DNA of 41,635 bases, taken from NCBI GenBank assembly GCA_019423835.1, contig JAHZAR010000009.1:1386-43020 (forward strand), given 5' to 3'. This document shows positions 33,264 through 41,582 of this stretch, one piece after another; positions within the stretch are counted from its first letter, which is position 1, and every line of letters begins with the position of its first letter. A model generated the notes under the pieces. The model worked only from the letters and a program-made list of their open reading frames with translations. It searched no databases and was not told the DNA's origin. This DNA comes from Clostridiales bacterium (GTDB lineage: Bacteria > Bacillota > Clostridia > Lachnospirales > Lachnospiraceae). A program made the translations under genes and the position numbers.

Positions 33264-33842
33264 CTACAGCGCTGTCCCCTTCTTCGGCACATAGAAGGAC
33301 TTCATATCAGCGCCCTCCAGCCTTAAAAGCTCCGTCTTTGCCTGGATTCCGCCGCCAAACCCCGTCAGGTTTCCGCCGGATCCCACCACGCGGTGGCAGG
33401 GGATGATAATGCCGATGGGATTATGCCCCACTGCCCCGCCCACCGCCTGGGCGGACATGCGCTTAAGCCCTTTCTTCTCTGCTACCGCCCTGGCAATGGC
33501 TCCGTAGGTGACGGTCTTACCGTACGGGATTTTCAGAAGCTCCTCCCACACCAGACGGCGGAATTCACTTCCCTCCGGCGCAAGGGGCGGAGTAAAATCA
33601 GGGTTTTGGCCGGAAAAGTAGAGATCCAGCCACCGAAACGCCTCAGCCAGAACGCCGGACGGCTCCTGAACCACAGTTATCCGGGTTCCCTTTTCAGGGA
33701 TTCTGGGATACCGCTCCCTTTCAAAGGCAAGGCTTTTCAGGGCATCGTCACTGGCTGTCAGCGTAAGGAGCCCCACTGGAGAGGGATACACAGCCTGAAA
33801 CTCCATGCCTCTGTACTTTTCATCCTCATTTCTTTCTGCCAT
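33264..33842 (-). CDS. ogt: Methylated-DNA--protein-cysteine S-methyltransferase
   Basis: A 192-residue suicide repair protein that moves a methyl group from O6-methylguanine to its own cysteine. The active site is IIPCHRVVG (C149). The helix-turn-helix region YGKTVTYGAIARAV (about 107-120) and the asparagine hinge VGHNP (about 138-142) precede it. The N-terminal ribonuclease-like domain spans about 14-85. The start at 33842 is chosen because GGAGGAGGAGAAT directly precedes this ATG; the upstream ATG at 33857 is part of that purine run. A TTGCTT/TATAAT promoter lies at 34030-34057. Confidence 0.93.
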   Translation of the reverse strand: MAERNEDEKYRGMEFQAVYPSPVGLLTLTASDDALKSLAFERERYPRIPEKGTRITVVQEPSGVLAEAFRWLDLYFSGQNPDFTPPLAPEGSEFRRLVWEELLKIPYGKTVTYGAIARAVAEKKGLKRMSAQAVGGAVGHNPIGIIIPCHRVVGSGGNLTGFGGGIQAKTELLRLEGADMKSFYVPKKGTAL

Positions 33843-34181
33843 ATTCTCCTCCTCCATTCTTCTTCTGCCTGCACCACTCTCTTCTGGCCTTGACCGGGTA
33901 TTTATTCTGCCTCTGTCTTTTCCCGTTATCCCTGAACCGTTTTTTGACTTTTTCCTCTCATTTCTGCCCCCATTTTCGTTTTTATTTCTTCACCAGACAG
34001 AAGCCATAAATCTGCGTTCTCTGCCATATATTATAATAAATATCCTGCAGAAAGCAAAGTCAGACTGCCAGACTGCTGCAGCGCTTCGCAGAAGCCTGAT
34101 CAGAGATTTTATCAGAAGCTTTAGCTGAGCCGTTACAATCTGACTGGCATTTTTGCAGCTCATCTGTAAAGGACACTGACA
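33843..34181. other. Divergent intergenic region between ogt and tspO
   Basis: 339 bases without a gene. It holds the predicted ogt promoter (34030-34057) and a long ogt leader of about 180 nt, pyrimidine-rich on the plus strand, in which I see no clear structure. A possible TACAAT for tspO lies near 34134. Confidence 0.4.
34030..34057 (-). promoter_or_regulatory. Predicted ogt promoter
   Basis: Minus strand TTGCTT (34057-34052), 16-nt spacer, TATAAT (34035-34030). Confidence 0.5.
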
Positions 34182-34682
34182 ATGAACTCTAAAAAATTTT
34201 CCTCTTCCTTTTCTCCCCTTGCCGCAGCAGCCTTCACCCTCTTTCCGCTCTTGTGCGGTTTTCTGTCCTCGCTGGCCTCCGGGGACATCCGCCCGGTGTA
34301 CGAATCTCTCCGGCAGCCTCCCCTCAGCCCTCCTCCGGCCGTCTTTCCGGTGGTCTGGACTCTGTTGTATCTCCTCATGGGCTTTGGATTTTATCTGGTC
34401 ATCCGGGAGGGAAGCAAAAAAGGGGCAGACCTGAGGCCTGCCTCTGCCACCTACCTGTTTCAGCTCCTTTTGAACCTTCTCTGGCCCATTGTCTTTTTCC
34501 GGTTTGGGCTTCGCTTTGCAGGAGCGGTTCTGGCTGTCCTTCTGGCGGCAGCCGTACTCCAGATGGTGCGGGAGTTTGGAAGCATCAGCAGGAGAGCCGC
34601 TCTCCTTCAGCTTCCCTACCTGCTCTGGTGTCTCTTTGCCGCCTATTTAAGCGCCGGGACTGCGGTCTTAAATCTGGGCTGA
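34182..34682 (+). CDS. tspO: TspO/MBR family membrane protein
   Basis: A 166-residue protein with five predicted helices and the TspO signature in its first half: a Pro-rich SLRQPPLSPP followed by FPVVWTLLYLLMGFGFYLV (helix 2), then FQLLLNLLWPIVFF (helix 3, Asn-Leu-Leu-Trp). The last helix region has LPYLLWCLFAAYLS. The family binds porphyrins and can degrade protoporphyrin IX. AAAGGA lies 8 nt before the ATG. It is transcribed alone and ends at the bidirectional terminator shared with the DUF6602 gene. Confidence 0.9.
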   Translation: MNSKKFSSSFSPLAAAAFTLFPLLCGFLSSLASGDIRPVYESLRQPPLSPPPAVFPVVWTLLYLLMGFGFYLVIREGSKKGADLRPASATYLFQLLLNLLWPIVFFRFGLRFAGAVLAVLLAAAVLQMVREFGSISRRAALLQLPYLLWCLFAAYLSAGTAVLNLG

Positions 34683-34698
34683 ATTTGAGGTTCTGTTA

Positions 34699-34762
34699 AA
34701 AGACCAGGCATGGCTGCCGTTTCTCAGTGGAAATACAGCTGTGCCTGGGCCTCTTTTTTCTT
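34699..34762. terminator. Bidirectional terminator (tspO / reverse-transcriptase operon)
   Basis: CCAGGCA (34704-34710) pairs with TGCCTGG (34742-34748) with an inner GCTG/CAGC stem. The plus strand continues into CTCTTTTTTC and the minus strand into TCTTTT, so both convergent transcripts can end here. Confidence 0.75.
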
Positions 34763-34782
34763 AAAAACTTCTGTGCCAGCAA

Positions 34783-35751
34783 TTATTTAAGGTTTTCAGC
34801 TGACCCATGCTTTTCCGGACAGCCTGTTTTGATCTTCTTCTTTTTTTCCATGTTAAAATCTCCGTGTTCTTTCACATAGGAAATAGAGCCCAGCTTTTTA
34901 TCATAACCTCTTCCCGAGGCAAAGTATTCGAAGCCAAGCCTTTTTTCATTTCCTCTGGTCCTGTCGTAATACACGGACAAAAGGCCTCCGATAATCTTCT
35001 GAAATCCCAGATAATTTTCATGTTCCCTGTGTTCAAAAAATATATAATCCGCCTGCTTTTTTGCCTTTTTTCCAGGCTGCTCCCTTTTGGGGCCGGATTT
35101 GCAGACAGACCACCGGCTCAGCACTCCTATGTATCCGGGAAGCCAGTCATAGCGGTTTTTCCCCTCCTGGCAGAACACCCTGTCCAGACCGGCAAACACT
35201 TTTTCTCCCTGACGCTCCGCTGTGTCGCTTTCCTTTGTATCCATGGCAACCAGCGCTAAAAAAGGGCCCTTGACCTCCTGAGCCAACGCATTTTTTCCAG
35301 TGCACAGTCTCCCCGCCTGTTTAAGAGCATTTATCTCCTGCTCAAGCTGAGAAAGGTACAGGTTCTTCTTTACTGAAATTACGCCGATCACTCCTTCCGG
35401 CGGGACAATCGCATGTTCTCCCATCCTCAGAAACACAGGATAGGAGCCAGAGTCAAAGATAATCAGATCCAGCTGGGAGGAATGAGCGTCTCTGTCGCCT
35501 GCCCGCTCTTTTTTCCCGCTTCCGGTTTTGACCGCAGGACGCAGGATGAATCCAGTCATCACCTCCAGCCCTGCGGGAAGAAATTTCTGAAGATAGCTTT
35601 TGAGCAGCGCTTCCACATACATCCCGTCTTCACCGGGGTGGGCAGCCCCTTCCCTCCCTTCGGCAGGTATGAGAATCTGAAACTGCCGGTAGGTTTTCAG
35701 CATCGCTTCTGCCTCATTTTCTACAAAGGTTCTGATTCTTGTCCCGTCCAT
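34783..35751 (-). CDS. DUF6602-type protein, PD-(D/E)XK-like, third gene of the RT operon
   Basis: A 322-residue cytoplasmic protein that resembles DUF6602. The arrangement recalls a PD-(D/E)XK nuclease core: a helix with E47 (HPGEDGMYVEALLKSYL), then SSQLDLIIFD (D95), then PEGVIGVISVKKNL with K128. The residue two before the lysine is Ser126, where active nucleases have Glu/Asp, so catalysis may be impaired or done differently. The middle (about 180-240) and the Lys-rich C-terminus are unassigned. AGGAGAAG lies about 4 nt before the ATG, and only 41 nt separate it from the reverse transcriptase, so they are surely cotranscribed. The likely role is effector or accessory factor of the RT system. 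The family call is from memory. Confidence 0.6.
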   Translation of the reverse strand: MDGTRIRTFVENEAEAMLKTYRQFQILIPAEGREGAAHPGEDGMYVEALLKSYLQKFLPAGLEVMTGFILRPAVKTGSGKKERAGDRDAHSSQLDLIIFDSGSYPVFLRMGEHAIVPPEGVIGVISVKKNLYLSQLEQEINALKQAGRLCTGKNALAQEVKGPFLALVAMDTKESDTAERQGEKVFAGLDRVFCQEGKNRYDWLPGYIGVLSRWSVCKSGPKREQPGKKAKKQADYIFFEHREHENYLGFQKIIGGLLSVYYDRTRGNEKRLGFEYFASGRGYDKKLGSISYVKEHGDFNMEKKKKIKTGCPEKHGSAENLK

Positions 35752-35792
35752 TCGCTTCTCCTCTGTCTCATAAGTATTCCCATGGATTTCCC

Positions 35793-36896
35793 CTATTCAA
35801 TATCGAACCACCATCGCTGGCACTGGTCGATGAGTTTTTCCAGGTTCCTGATCTTTCCCTGCAGGGCTCTCCGGGAAGAATCCTGTCCTTGGTCTCCCTT
35901 CAAAAAGGTGATCAGAAAAGCTCTGTAGCCGCACAGATAATTGATCAGAGATTTTTTATTGCTGAATCTGGCGATGGAACCATCCGAATACAGTTGATTC
36001 ACGTGATCGAGCACTCTGGGATCTCTCAGCTTTTTTATCTCCACCTCATAGGGACAGCCATCCGGCTCCCTCCTTGCATCAAAATAGGCAAGAATCCTGT
36101 TGATCTCCCTCAGCCGTTTTCTGGAAGGCCTGACAGAACAGCCATTTTCCTTTCCTCCCACCACAAACCCTGACAGCGAGATCTCACCCGCTGCCATATA
36201 GGTTTTCTCTGTATTGAGAGAAAAGCCATTTTCTTTGAGGATATGCTTAATCATCCTGTATACAAACAGATCCCTTCTGAAATCCAGATAGTCGCTGGAA
36301 ACCATCATGTCATCTGCATATCTGGTGTATATCAGATCCTCCTGATAAAATTTTTTTCCTTCCCTGACCTTCCTCACAGACTGGCAGTATTTTAAAATAC
36401 GCTGATCGATCCTTCTGAAGACAATATTTGACACAGCAGGGGAAGTGACAGCTCCCTGGGGGAGTTTCCCATTCAAAGTGGTAATCTCCCCGATATTTTC
36501 CCTGATTTTCTCATCCTGGACAAATTCTTCCAGGCTTTTTACCACCTGTTCTTCTGTCCCATGATCGAAAAAGTGGTATATATCCAGGCGCATATGAACC
36601 CGTTTTCCACAGTGAGGTCTCAGATAATCCTGGTAGCTCAGCCCCCTGACAAAACCTGATGCTGCCTTGGAAAGCGGAATTTTCGCAAGCAGATTTCTGT
36701 TCAGATTGTTCTGAAGCTGATATAATCCGCTGGTCTTATCCACCTGGCAGATGGTTCTCTCTCTTCCCCTGTCATTGATGTCAAAAACGATATAGCTTTT
36801 TTCCTTTTCTGCCAGGCTGTTCTCAATAAACAGCTGGCTCTTTCGCAGGATTCTTTCACAATAATAATCCCATCCATAAATCTTCTTCATCTGCAT
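35793..36896 (-). CDS. Retron-like reverse transcriptase
   Basis: A 367-residue RNA-directed DNA polymerase. The order of motifs is retron/abortive-infection-like: YIVFDINDRGRERTI (about 35-49), ASGFVRGLSYQDYLRPH (79-95), first catalytic Asp105 in RLDIYHFF, LPQGAVTSPAVSN (145-157), the YADD centre (193-196, D195/D196), GFSLNTEKT (224-232) and LSGFVVG (241-247). Retron hallmarks are modified: the NAxxH region reads DYLRPH and the VTG region reads LSG. There is no maturase, endonuclease or integrase domain, so it is not a group II intron or a retrotransposon. The start may be the ATG at 36890 (GGAG 8 nt upstream) rather than 36896. A 256-nt non-coding gap precedes it and ends in a 9-bp inverted repeat that may delimit its template RNA. 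Confidence 0.85.
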   Translation of the reverse strand: MQMKKIYGWDYYCERILRKSQLFIENSLAEKEKSYIVFDINDRGRERTICQVDKTSGLYQLQNNLNRNLLAKIPLSKAASGFVRGLSYQDYLRPHCGKRVHMRLDIYHFFDHGTEEQVVKSLEEFVQDEKIRENIGEITTLNGKLPQGAVTSPAVSNIVFRRIDQRILKYCQSVRKVREGKKFYQEDLIYTRYADDMMVSSDYLDFRRDLFVYRMIKHILKENGFSLNTEKTYMAAGEISLSGFVVGGKENGCSVRPSRKRLREINRILAYFDARREPDGCPYEVEIKKLRDPRVLDHVNQLYSDGSIARFSNKKSLINYLCGYRAFLITFLKGDQGQDSSRRALQGKIRNLEKLIDQCQRWWFDIE

Positions 36897-36902
36897 CGCT
36901 CC

Positions 36903-37073
36903 GAACGGGCACCGTCTTAAAAATTCGCAAGGTGTTTAATAATTCCATGTCCTCCTCTCCCTCTTCCGCCGGTACCCCAGTCAGAAAGTAGCTCTCTCAC
37001 CCTGGTCTGTGGAACTGTCGCTCCCTCAGGGCCTGTCTCTCTACTAGCATTGAGATCAGATTGCTGCCCGTTC
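36903..37073 (-). ncRNA. Candidate retron msr-msd RNA
   Basis: On the minus strand GAACGGGCA (37073-37065, a1) and TGCCCGTTC (36911-36903, a2) are exact inverted repeats enclosing 153 nt; a2 ends 7 nt before the RT start. The first unpaired base after a1 is G37064 in the context AGC, which is where retron branch guanosines lie. Just inside a2 is TTTTTAAGACGG, comparable in position to the msDNA start of retron Ec86. A nested hairpin (AGTAG 37045-37041 with CTACT 36991-36987; CCCTG 37031-37027 with CAGGG 37004-37000) could be msr structure. I do not see the long msd stem usual in retrons, and a 9-bp repeat can occur by chance in a gap this size. A 30-codon frame (36948-36856) with a purine-rich site also overlaps. 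Confidence 0.5.
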
Positions 37074-37152
37074 TATCATTATTTCTATCAGTTTTCTCTG
37101 TTTTTTGCTTCCGAATGCCAGTCTGTCAGCCGAAAAGCCCCGGCCTGTCAGC

Positions 37153-39159
37153 CTATTCCCGGATCATCCCGCATACCATGTGCATCAGTTCTCCTAACTC
37201 CGGAAAGTCCCTCTCAAAGGCTTTTCTAAAAGTCTCCCTCTTTCCCTCTTTTTCTGTCTTTCTGAAAAATTCTCTCTGCTCCTGCAGACCAGAATCCTCA
37301 AATCCTGCCAGCCGGCAGAAATAAAAACAGAGCCAGTCGGCTGCCCAGGAAGTCTTGGAGATCAGATTTCTTTCCATCAGTCTTTTCAGCTCCTCATCCA
37401 TGGCCGGATTTTCCTTTTTTATTCCCCGGTAATTCATACCGTAGTCGCACTCCCCTCCCAGAAGAAGGCGCACGAAGGTGAGCTCCTCTTCCTTCCTCAG
37501 AAGGCCCCTGTAAAACGGAAGGATATTATGATAGCACGCCGGAAAACGTTTCTTCAAAAACTGCAGAAACAGGGGGAGATTTTCCATCGTCACCAGCATT
37601 CCCTCAATCGTTGTGCGGGCAATAAAAATTCCATATTCCCTGAAATACTCCTGGATCAGGCTGACAAACTCCCGATAATTTTCATCCTCCGCAAGATAGA
37701 GGGGCTTGATGTAATGAAACCGGCATTTTTCCGCCATTCGGTATATCCGTTTTCTTCTGGCAGCCAGGGTAGCCCTGGATGAGGAGCGGGATTCCGTTTT
37801 CTTATAGAAAAAATAATTCTCCCCTGTCCTGCACATATGGAAGTATTTTTTCTTCAGCTTCTCCGGATACGTGTAGACCTTGTCAAGGTCCATGAGAATG
37901 GTAACCGGTATGCGGTATCCTCTGCTTTTGGGGGAAACAATGCGGTACACCACGTCGTCACTCATGCCTTTAATCAGCTCTGCCTGTCCCAGCAGAGGAT
38001 AAAGCTCCTTTAGAAACCGGCTTTGGAATACCTCCAGCTCCGTTTCCCCTTCCACCAGAAACAATGCCCTGGCAAAGTATGCGCTGGCATGCTGATCTGT
38101 GATAAAATAGCGCTCCCTCATTTCACTGTCCTGCCGAAACATCTGAAAACGGGAGATTTTCGTCTCCTCCCCTCTCCGGTAGACCTGATAGAGCTGGTTC
38201 TCTCCTCCTTCCTGCACCAGAATGTTTCTGATCAGTCTGGCGGAGTGGGTGGCCAGCAGAACTCTCACGTCATACCTGCACTGGCTGAAAATCTCCGCCA
38301 GCTCATCGATCATGTGGCTGTGAAGGGAGATTTCAGGCTCATCCAGAATCACTAAAGGCTCCTTCATCTTCGTCTCCGCCATCAGCCTCAGGATATGGAA
38401 CAGCAGATTTGTAAAATTGAATGCATTCGTTCCATTAGAAAACTCCGCCAGGCTGCTCTCATCAAACTGATATCTTTCCCCGGACAGATACAGTTTGGAC
38501 AGGGCAACGGCAAACTCTTTTCTGGAGTAGGGCTCAATTTTAATGTTCTTCCGCTCCAGCCCGCCCTGTATCCGGTCCAGCCGGCTTTTCATCTGCCCGC
38601 TTACCTCTCCAATGGCGCTTACCAGCTCCTGGCGAAGCTCTTTCTCCACCATATTTTCCGGCTTTACGAGATCGCCCACCAGCTTCCAGAGTACCTCCCA
38701 GTTCACCAGATCGATCTGCCTCGCATCCACGAAATAGAGGGGGAAAAGGCCTGCTATCAGCTTTCTGGTATCGGCATCATGGCTCCAGCGCACAGGCATA
38801 TCCCGGATCTTTATCATCCGCACAGTCATCGTATCCTCTGCAGAAATTCCCAGAATCTTTTCGTAGTAGCTGGCATACCTTGTTTCCTCGTTCCTTAAAT
38901 TGACCCGGGCATACTGCTTCAGACGGCCCAGATCGTAGGTCAGGGCAATTTCTACACGATTGTTCAGACGGTTGTTGTGGTCAAAAATCTCATCCGACTC
39001 AGATCGGGAGATAAGATTATCATAAAAGTACCTGACAGCGGAGAGGATATTGCTCTTGCCTGTTCCGTTCTCCCCTAAAAGAGCTGTAACACCGTTCAGG
39101 TGAAATACGCAGCTGCTGACAGACTTATAGTTTTTAATTGAAATCTCAACCAGAGACAC
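37153..39159 (-). CDS. OLD-type AAA/ABC ATPase with TOPRIM-like domain
   Basis: A 668-residue protein. Residues about 1-315 form an SMC/ABC-like ATPase: Walker A GENGTGKS (29-36), a signature-like FSNGTNAF (240-247), Walker B LVILDEPEISLH (269-280) and the switch LLATHSA (301-307). From about 365 a TOPRIM-like nuclease half follows: FLVEGETELEVF (E370), ILMDLDKVY (D424, D426) and TTIEGML (E519). This matches overcoming-lysogenization-defect (OLD) nucleases, which cut or nick DNA when activated and act as effectors in several defence systems, including one retron type. The start is GTG 39159 with GAAGG 6 nt upstream. It is the first gene of the RT operon, behind the promoter at 39263-39291. 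Confidence 0.8.
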   Translation of the reverse strand: MSLVEISIKNYKSVSSCVFHLNGVTALLGENGTGKSNILSAVRYFYDNLISRSESDEIFDHNNRLNNRVEIALTYDLGRLKQYARVNLRNEETRYASYYEKILGISAEDTMTVRMIKIRDMPVRWSHDADTRKLIAGLFPLYFVDARQIDLVNWEVLWKLVGDLVKPENMVEKELRQELVSAIGEVSGQMKSRLDRIQGGLERKNIKIEPYSRKEFAVALSKLYLSGERYQFDESSLAEFSNGTNAFNFTNLLFHILRLMAETKMKEPLVILDEPEISLHSHMIDELAEIFSQCRYDVRVLLATHSARLIRNILVQEGGENQLYQVYRRGEETKISRFQMFRQDSEMRERYFITDQHASAYFARALFLVEGETELEVFQSRFLKELYPLLGQAELIKGMSDDVVYRIVSPKSRGYRIPVTILMDLDKVYTYPEKLKKKYFHMCRTGENYFFYKKTESRSSSRATLAARRKRIYRMAEKCRFHYIKPLYLAEDENYREFVSLIQEYFREYGIFIARTTIEGMLVTMENLPLFLQFLKKRFPACYHNILPFYRGLLRKEEELTFVRLLLGGECDYGMNYRGIKKENPAMDEELKRLMERNLISKTSWAADWLCFYFCRLAGFEDSGLQEQREFFRKTEKEGKRETFRKAFERDFPELGELMHMVCGMIRE

Positions 39160-39470
39160 GGCATGCCTTCTTTCCTGAATAAAATCAGCACATAAAATCG
39201 GTTAAAACAAACTATTTTCTGTTATTTCATTTCCTATATCACAAACTCAGCATTTTAATTTTATTCTACAAAACAATACCAGAAAATTCAACCATTTTCA
39301 TCATGCCGTGTCGGATGATGTCAGGAGGTGGTTCAGAAGCTCCTCCTGGTTATATCCGTATGCCCCGTACAAATCTTCATTGTGATCGGCATAATATACT
39401 GCGCCAAAAATTCTGTCTACATGCTCGGGGACAGCTGATGCGGTCGGTTTCTGTGCCGGAATGCCTTTTC
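39160..39470. other. Gap before the RT operon
   Basis: 311 bases without a gene. It contains hairpins at 39322-39348 (CAGGAGG/CCTCCTG) and near 39301-39322 (CATCAT/ATGATG) that may end transcription from the large upstream gene, then the AT-rich promoter of the RT operon. Confidence 0.45.
39263..39291 (-). promoter_or_regulatory. Promoter of the ATPase-RT-DUF6602 operon
   Basis: Minus strand TTGAAT (39291-39286), 17-nt spacer, TAGAAT (39268-39263), about 100 nt before the GTG at 39159, in a very AT-rich stretch. Confidence 0.65.
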
Positions 39471-41582
39471 TTAAAGGCCCAGCAGTTGGTCCGGATCGAT
39501 CTCCGGAATCTCATCTGTAATCACCAAATTATCAATATTTCTCTGAAGGCTATCCGGCAGAGGCTTCTGAGTATTGACTGCCTCCTCCAGCGTATCGTAC
39601 TGTTTTCCCACATCCGTCAAAATATTGTCTGTCAGATCCTGAGCCGTAAAAAATCCCCGCGGATCTCTCTGAATTTTCTCCAGGTCATCAATAGCCTCCT
39701 GGCTTGTGCCAATCATTTCCGTCAGCTGGTCTATGGCCTCATTGAGAACTCTGACTGGCTTGTCAAGATTTTCCGTCTTTCTTTTGTACTCATCTGCCTT
39801 CTCTTTCTCATAGTCAATCAGGGCCGCTGAACCACTGTAATTTTCGTCTTCTGCGAGCTCCTTGATTTTTTCCCTGACCATGCTGTCTGCCCCAAGCCAA
39901 TCCCACCTTCTTTTACCGAACCGTGTACCCGTATCAATGTATTCCTTAAAAGCTTTCTGCTGCTCTTCCAAGAGTACATTCTCATCCGAACCCTCCGGTG
40001 TCCTCCCCGCTGTTCCCCTGCTGATGATAGCCAGCCGGTCGTCTATATCCTTTGTGCTGGCAGCGCAGAATCTCTCTTCACGCTTTTTGATAAAGCCTGG
40101 TGTAAGATGGGGAAGAACATAGCTCTTTAATATGGCTGCTTTATAAAAATTCTCTCCGAAAATGGTTCTTGCAGAGCTGTCCACCATGCTCTCATACTGA
40201 TTTGCCACTGCTTCCAAGCCTTTAGAACGTTCTTTCATGATCTTGGTAGTTCGCTCATTATGCTTATACCATCCCTCCCCATGAGTATGGGTCTCCTCAA
40301 ATTCCAAAAGGGCTCTGGGTGTAACCTGAAAAAAATCTGACTCGACGTATTCCTTTCCTCCCCCCATGGAAATATAGGCGGATATAACCGCTTCGAGCGG
40401 ATCTCTGGGCATTTTTTTCAGCCGCTCGAGAATTTCCCAGTGAGAGTACTCCATCCCGTCATCCCTGGTCTGTTCCGCTAATTTTGCCTCCTGATAGCGC
40501 TTCAGATTCTCCTTTTGTACTCCCTCCTCCTGATTCTGCCGAAGGCCTCCGAGGAACTGATTCAAATTCTCCTTATCTTCCTCTTCGCCAAAATGTCTGA
40601 AGTAATAGTTTATCAGCTCTGCATTGGAGGCGGCAGTATCAGTTTTCGCACCATAGAGATACTGCAGGCCGGCATTCTGCTGATTCAGATATTCTGTATA
40701 GCCTTTTCTGCCTCTTTCCTCTATTTCTCTGTTTTGAAATCTTCCTTCTTTTAATGCAGACAGCATACCCTCAGCTGTCCGGTCTGTTCCTGTAGCCTTA
40801 AAATATTTTTCAATCTCGCGGGCCTCCACCTGCTTTTTTTCATTTTCATCCGACTGACCATTCCGAACTTTAATCCCTGCCTCAATCGTCTCAATCCGTC
40901 TCAAATGCCATGCAATTCTATACGCCAGAGACTTCTTACCGCTTTGTCCGTCTTTCCCTAGGGACTGTTCAGCTTTCAGTTCAGCCAGTCTTTTTGTCTC
41001 ATAATCTTTTAATATCTCCAGCGTCAGAAACGGTTTGATATTTTCTCGAAACTGCATGGGCCGCTTATTTCCGGCGGAATCCATCTGAAGAGTCTCAATC
41101 CACTGTTTGAACGCTGTCTCTTGCTGAGCCGCTGCCTGAGCCCGTGCTTCCTGCCAGGCGATCAGCTCGTCCACAGAGGCTGAAAGATATCTTTGCTCAG
41201 CGGGAATCTCCGTTGGCAGGGCCTGCAGCTGCTTTTTCTGCTGAAAGTTCTGACTGCTCTCCGCCACCTTCGGAGTCCCATTTTCTCCCCTCCGCATCAT
41301 ATCTACCTTTTTCGTCTCGAAGGCGAGAATCCTGTCAATTCCGCCCACTGCGATCCACCTATAATCTCCTCCACGTTTTGCCGCATAATTGATCTTCAGC
41401 TTTCCATCCGGTTTATCCATGTTCTCCTGAAAGTCGCTTTCCCAAAAGCTGCTGCTGGCTGATTTAATCTCTTTCTGTCTCTCCTTTGCATCTTCCGCCG
41501 TATAGAACTGCTTCCGGCCCTCCTCGTACTGCAGAAAGTCATTTTTTTTGCCGTAGATACGGGCAACCTCCCGCATATTCAT
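39471..41582 (-). CDS. Large protein of unknown family, possibly partial at its 5' end
   Basis: I do not recognise this protein of at least 703 residues. It has no signal peptide or membrane helix and is rich in Glu, Lys and Gln with long predicted helices. Examples are about 130-160 (an alanine/glutamine-rich segment), 190-260 and the C-terminal 560-660 with NLDKPVRVLNEAIDQLTEM. A more globular, aromatic part lies near 40-75 (GGDYRWIAVGGIDRILAFETKK) and 395-480 (YISMGGGKEYVESDFFQVTP). The ATG at 41576 has AAGGGA 6 nt upstream, but the frame stays open without a stop to the window edge (through GGAGACGEQVLKG), so the true start may lie outside. It precedes the RT operon on the same strand but is separated by 311 nt containing hairpins and a new promoter. 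Confidence 0.6.
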   Translation of the reverse strand: MNMREVARIYGKKNDFLQYEEGRKQFYTAEDAKERQKEIKSASSSFWESDFQENMDKPDGKLKINYAAKRGGDYRWIAVGGIDRILAFETKKVDMMRRGENGTPKVAESSQNFQQKKQLQALPTEIPAEQRYLSASVDELIAWQEARAQAAAQQETAFKQWIETLQMDSAGNKRPMQFRENIKPFLTLEILKDYETKRLAELKAEQSLGKDGQSGKKSLAYRIAWHLRRIETIEAGIKVRNGQSDENEKKQVEAREIEKYFKATGTDRTAEGMLSALKEGRFQNREIEERGRKGYTEYLNQQNAGLQYLYGAKTDTAASNAELINYYFRHFGEEEDKENLNQFLGGLRQNQEEGVQKENLKRYQEAKLAEQTRDDGMEYSHWEILERLKKMPRDPLEAVISAYISMGGGKEYVESDFFQVTPRALLEFEETHTHGEGWYKHNERTTKIMKERSKGLEAVANQYESMVDSSARTIFGENFYKAAILKSYVLPHLTPGFIKKREERFCAASTKDIDDRLAIISRGTAGRTPEGSDENVLLEEQQKAFKEYIDTGTRFGKRRWDWLGADSMVREKIKELAEDENYSGSAALIDYEKEKADEYKRKTENLDKPVRVLNEAIDQLTEMIGTSQEAIDDLEKIQRDPRGFFTAQDLTDNILTDVGKQYDTLEEAVNTQKPLPDSLQRNIDNLVITDEIPEIDPDQLLGL

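Noticed and set aside
35793..36896. Reverse transcriptase as part of a group II intron or a diversity-generating retroelement
   Set aside because: No maturase or endonuclease domain, no intron boundary motifs, and no template/variable repeat pair or target protein nearby. The motif order fits retron/abortive-infection RTs better.
36897..37152. CRISPR array or tRNA in the gap before the RT
   Set aside because: No regularly spaced direct repeats and no cloverleaf or T-loop sequence were seen.
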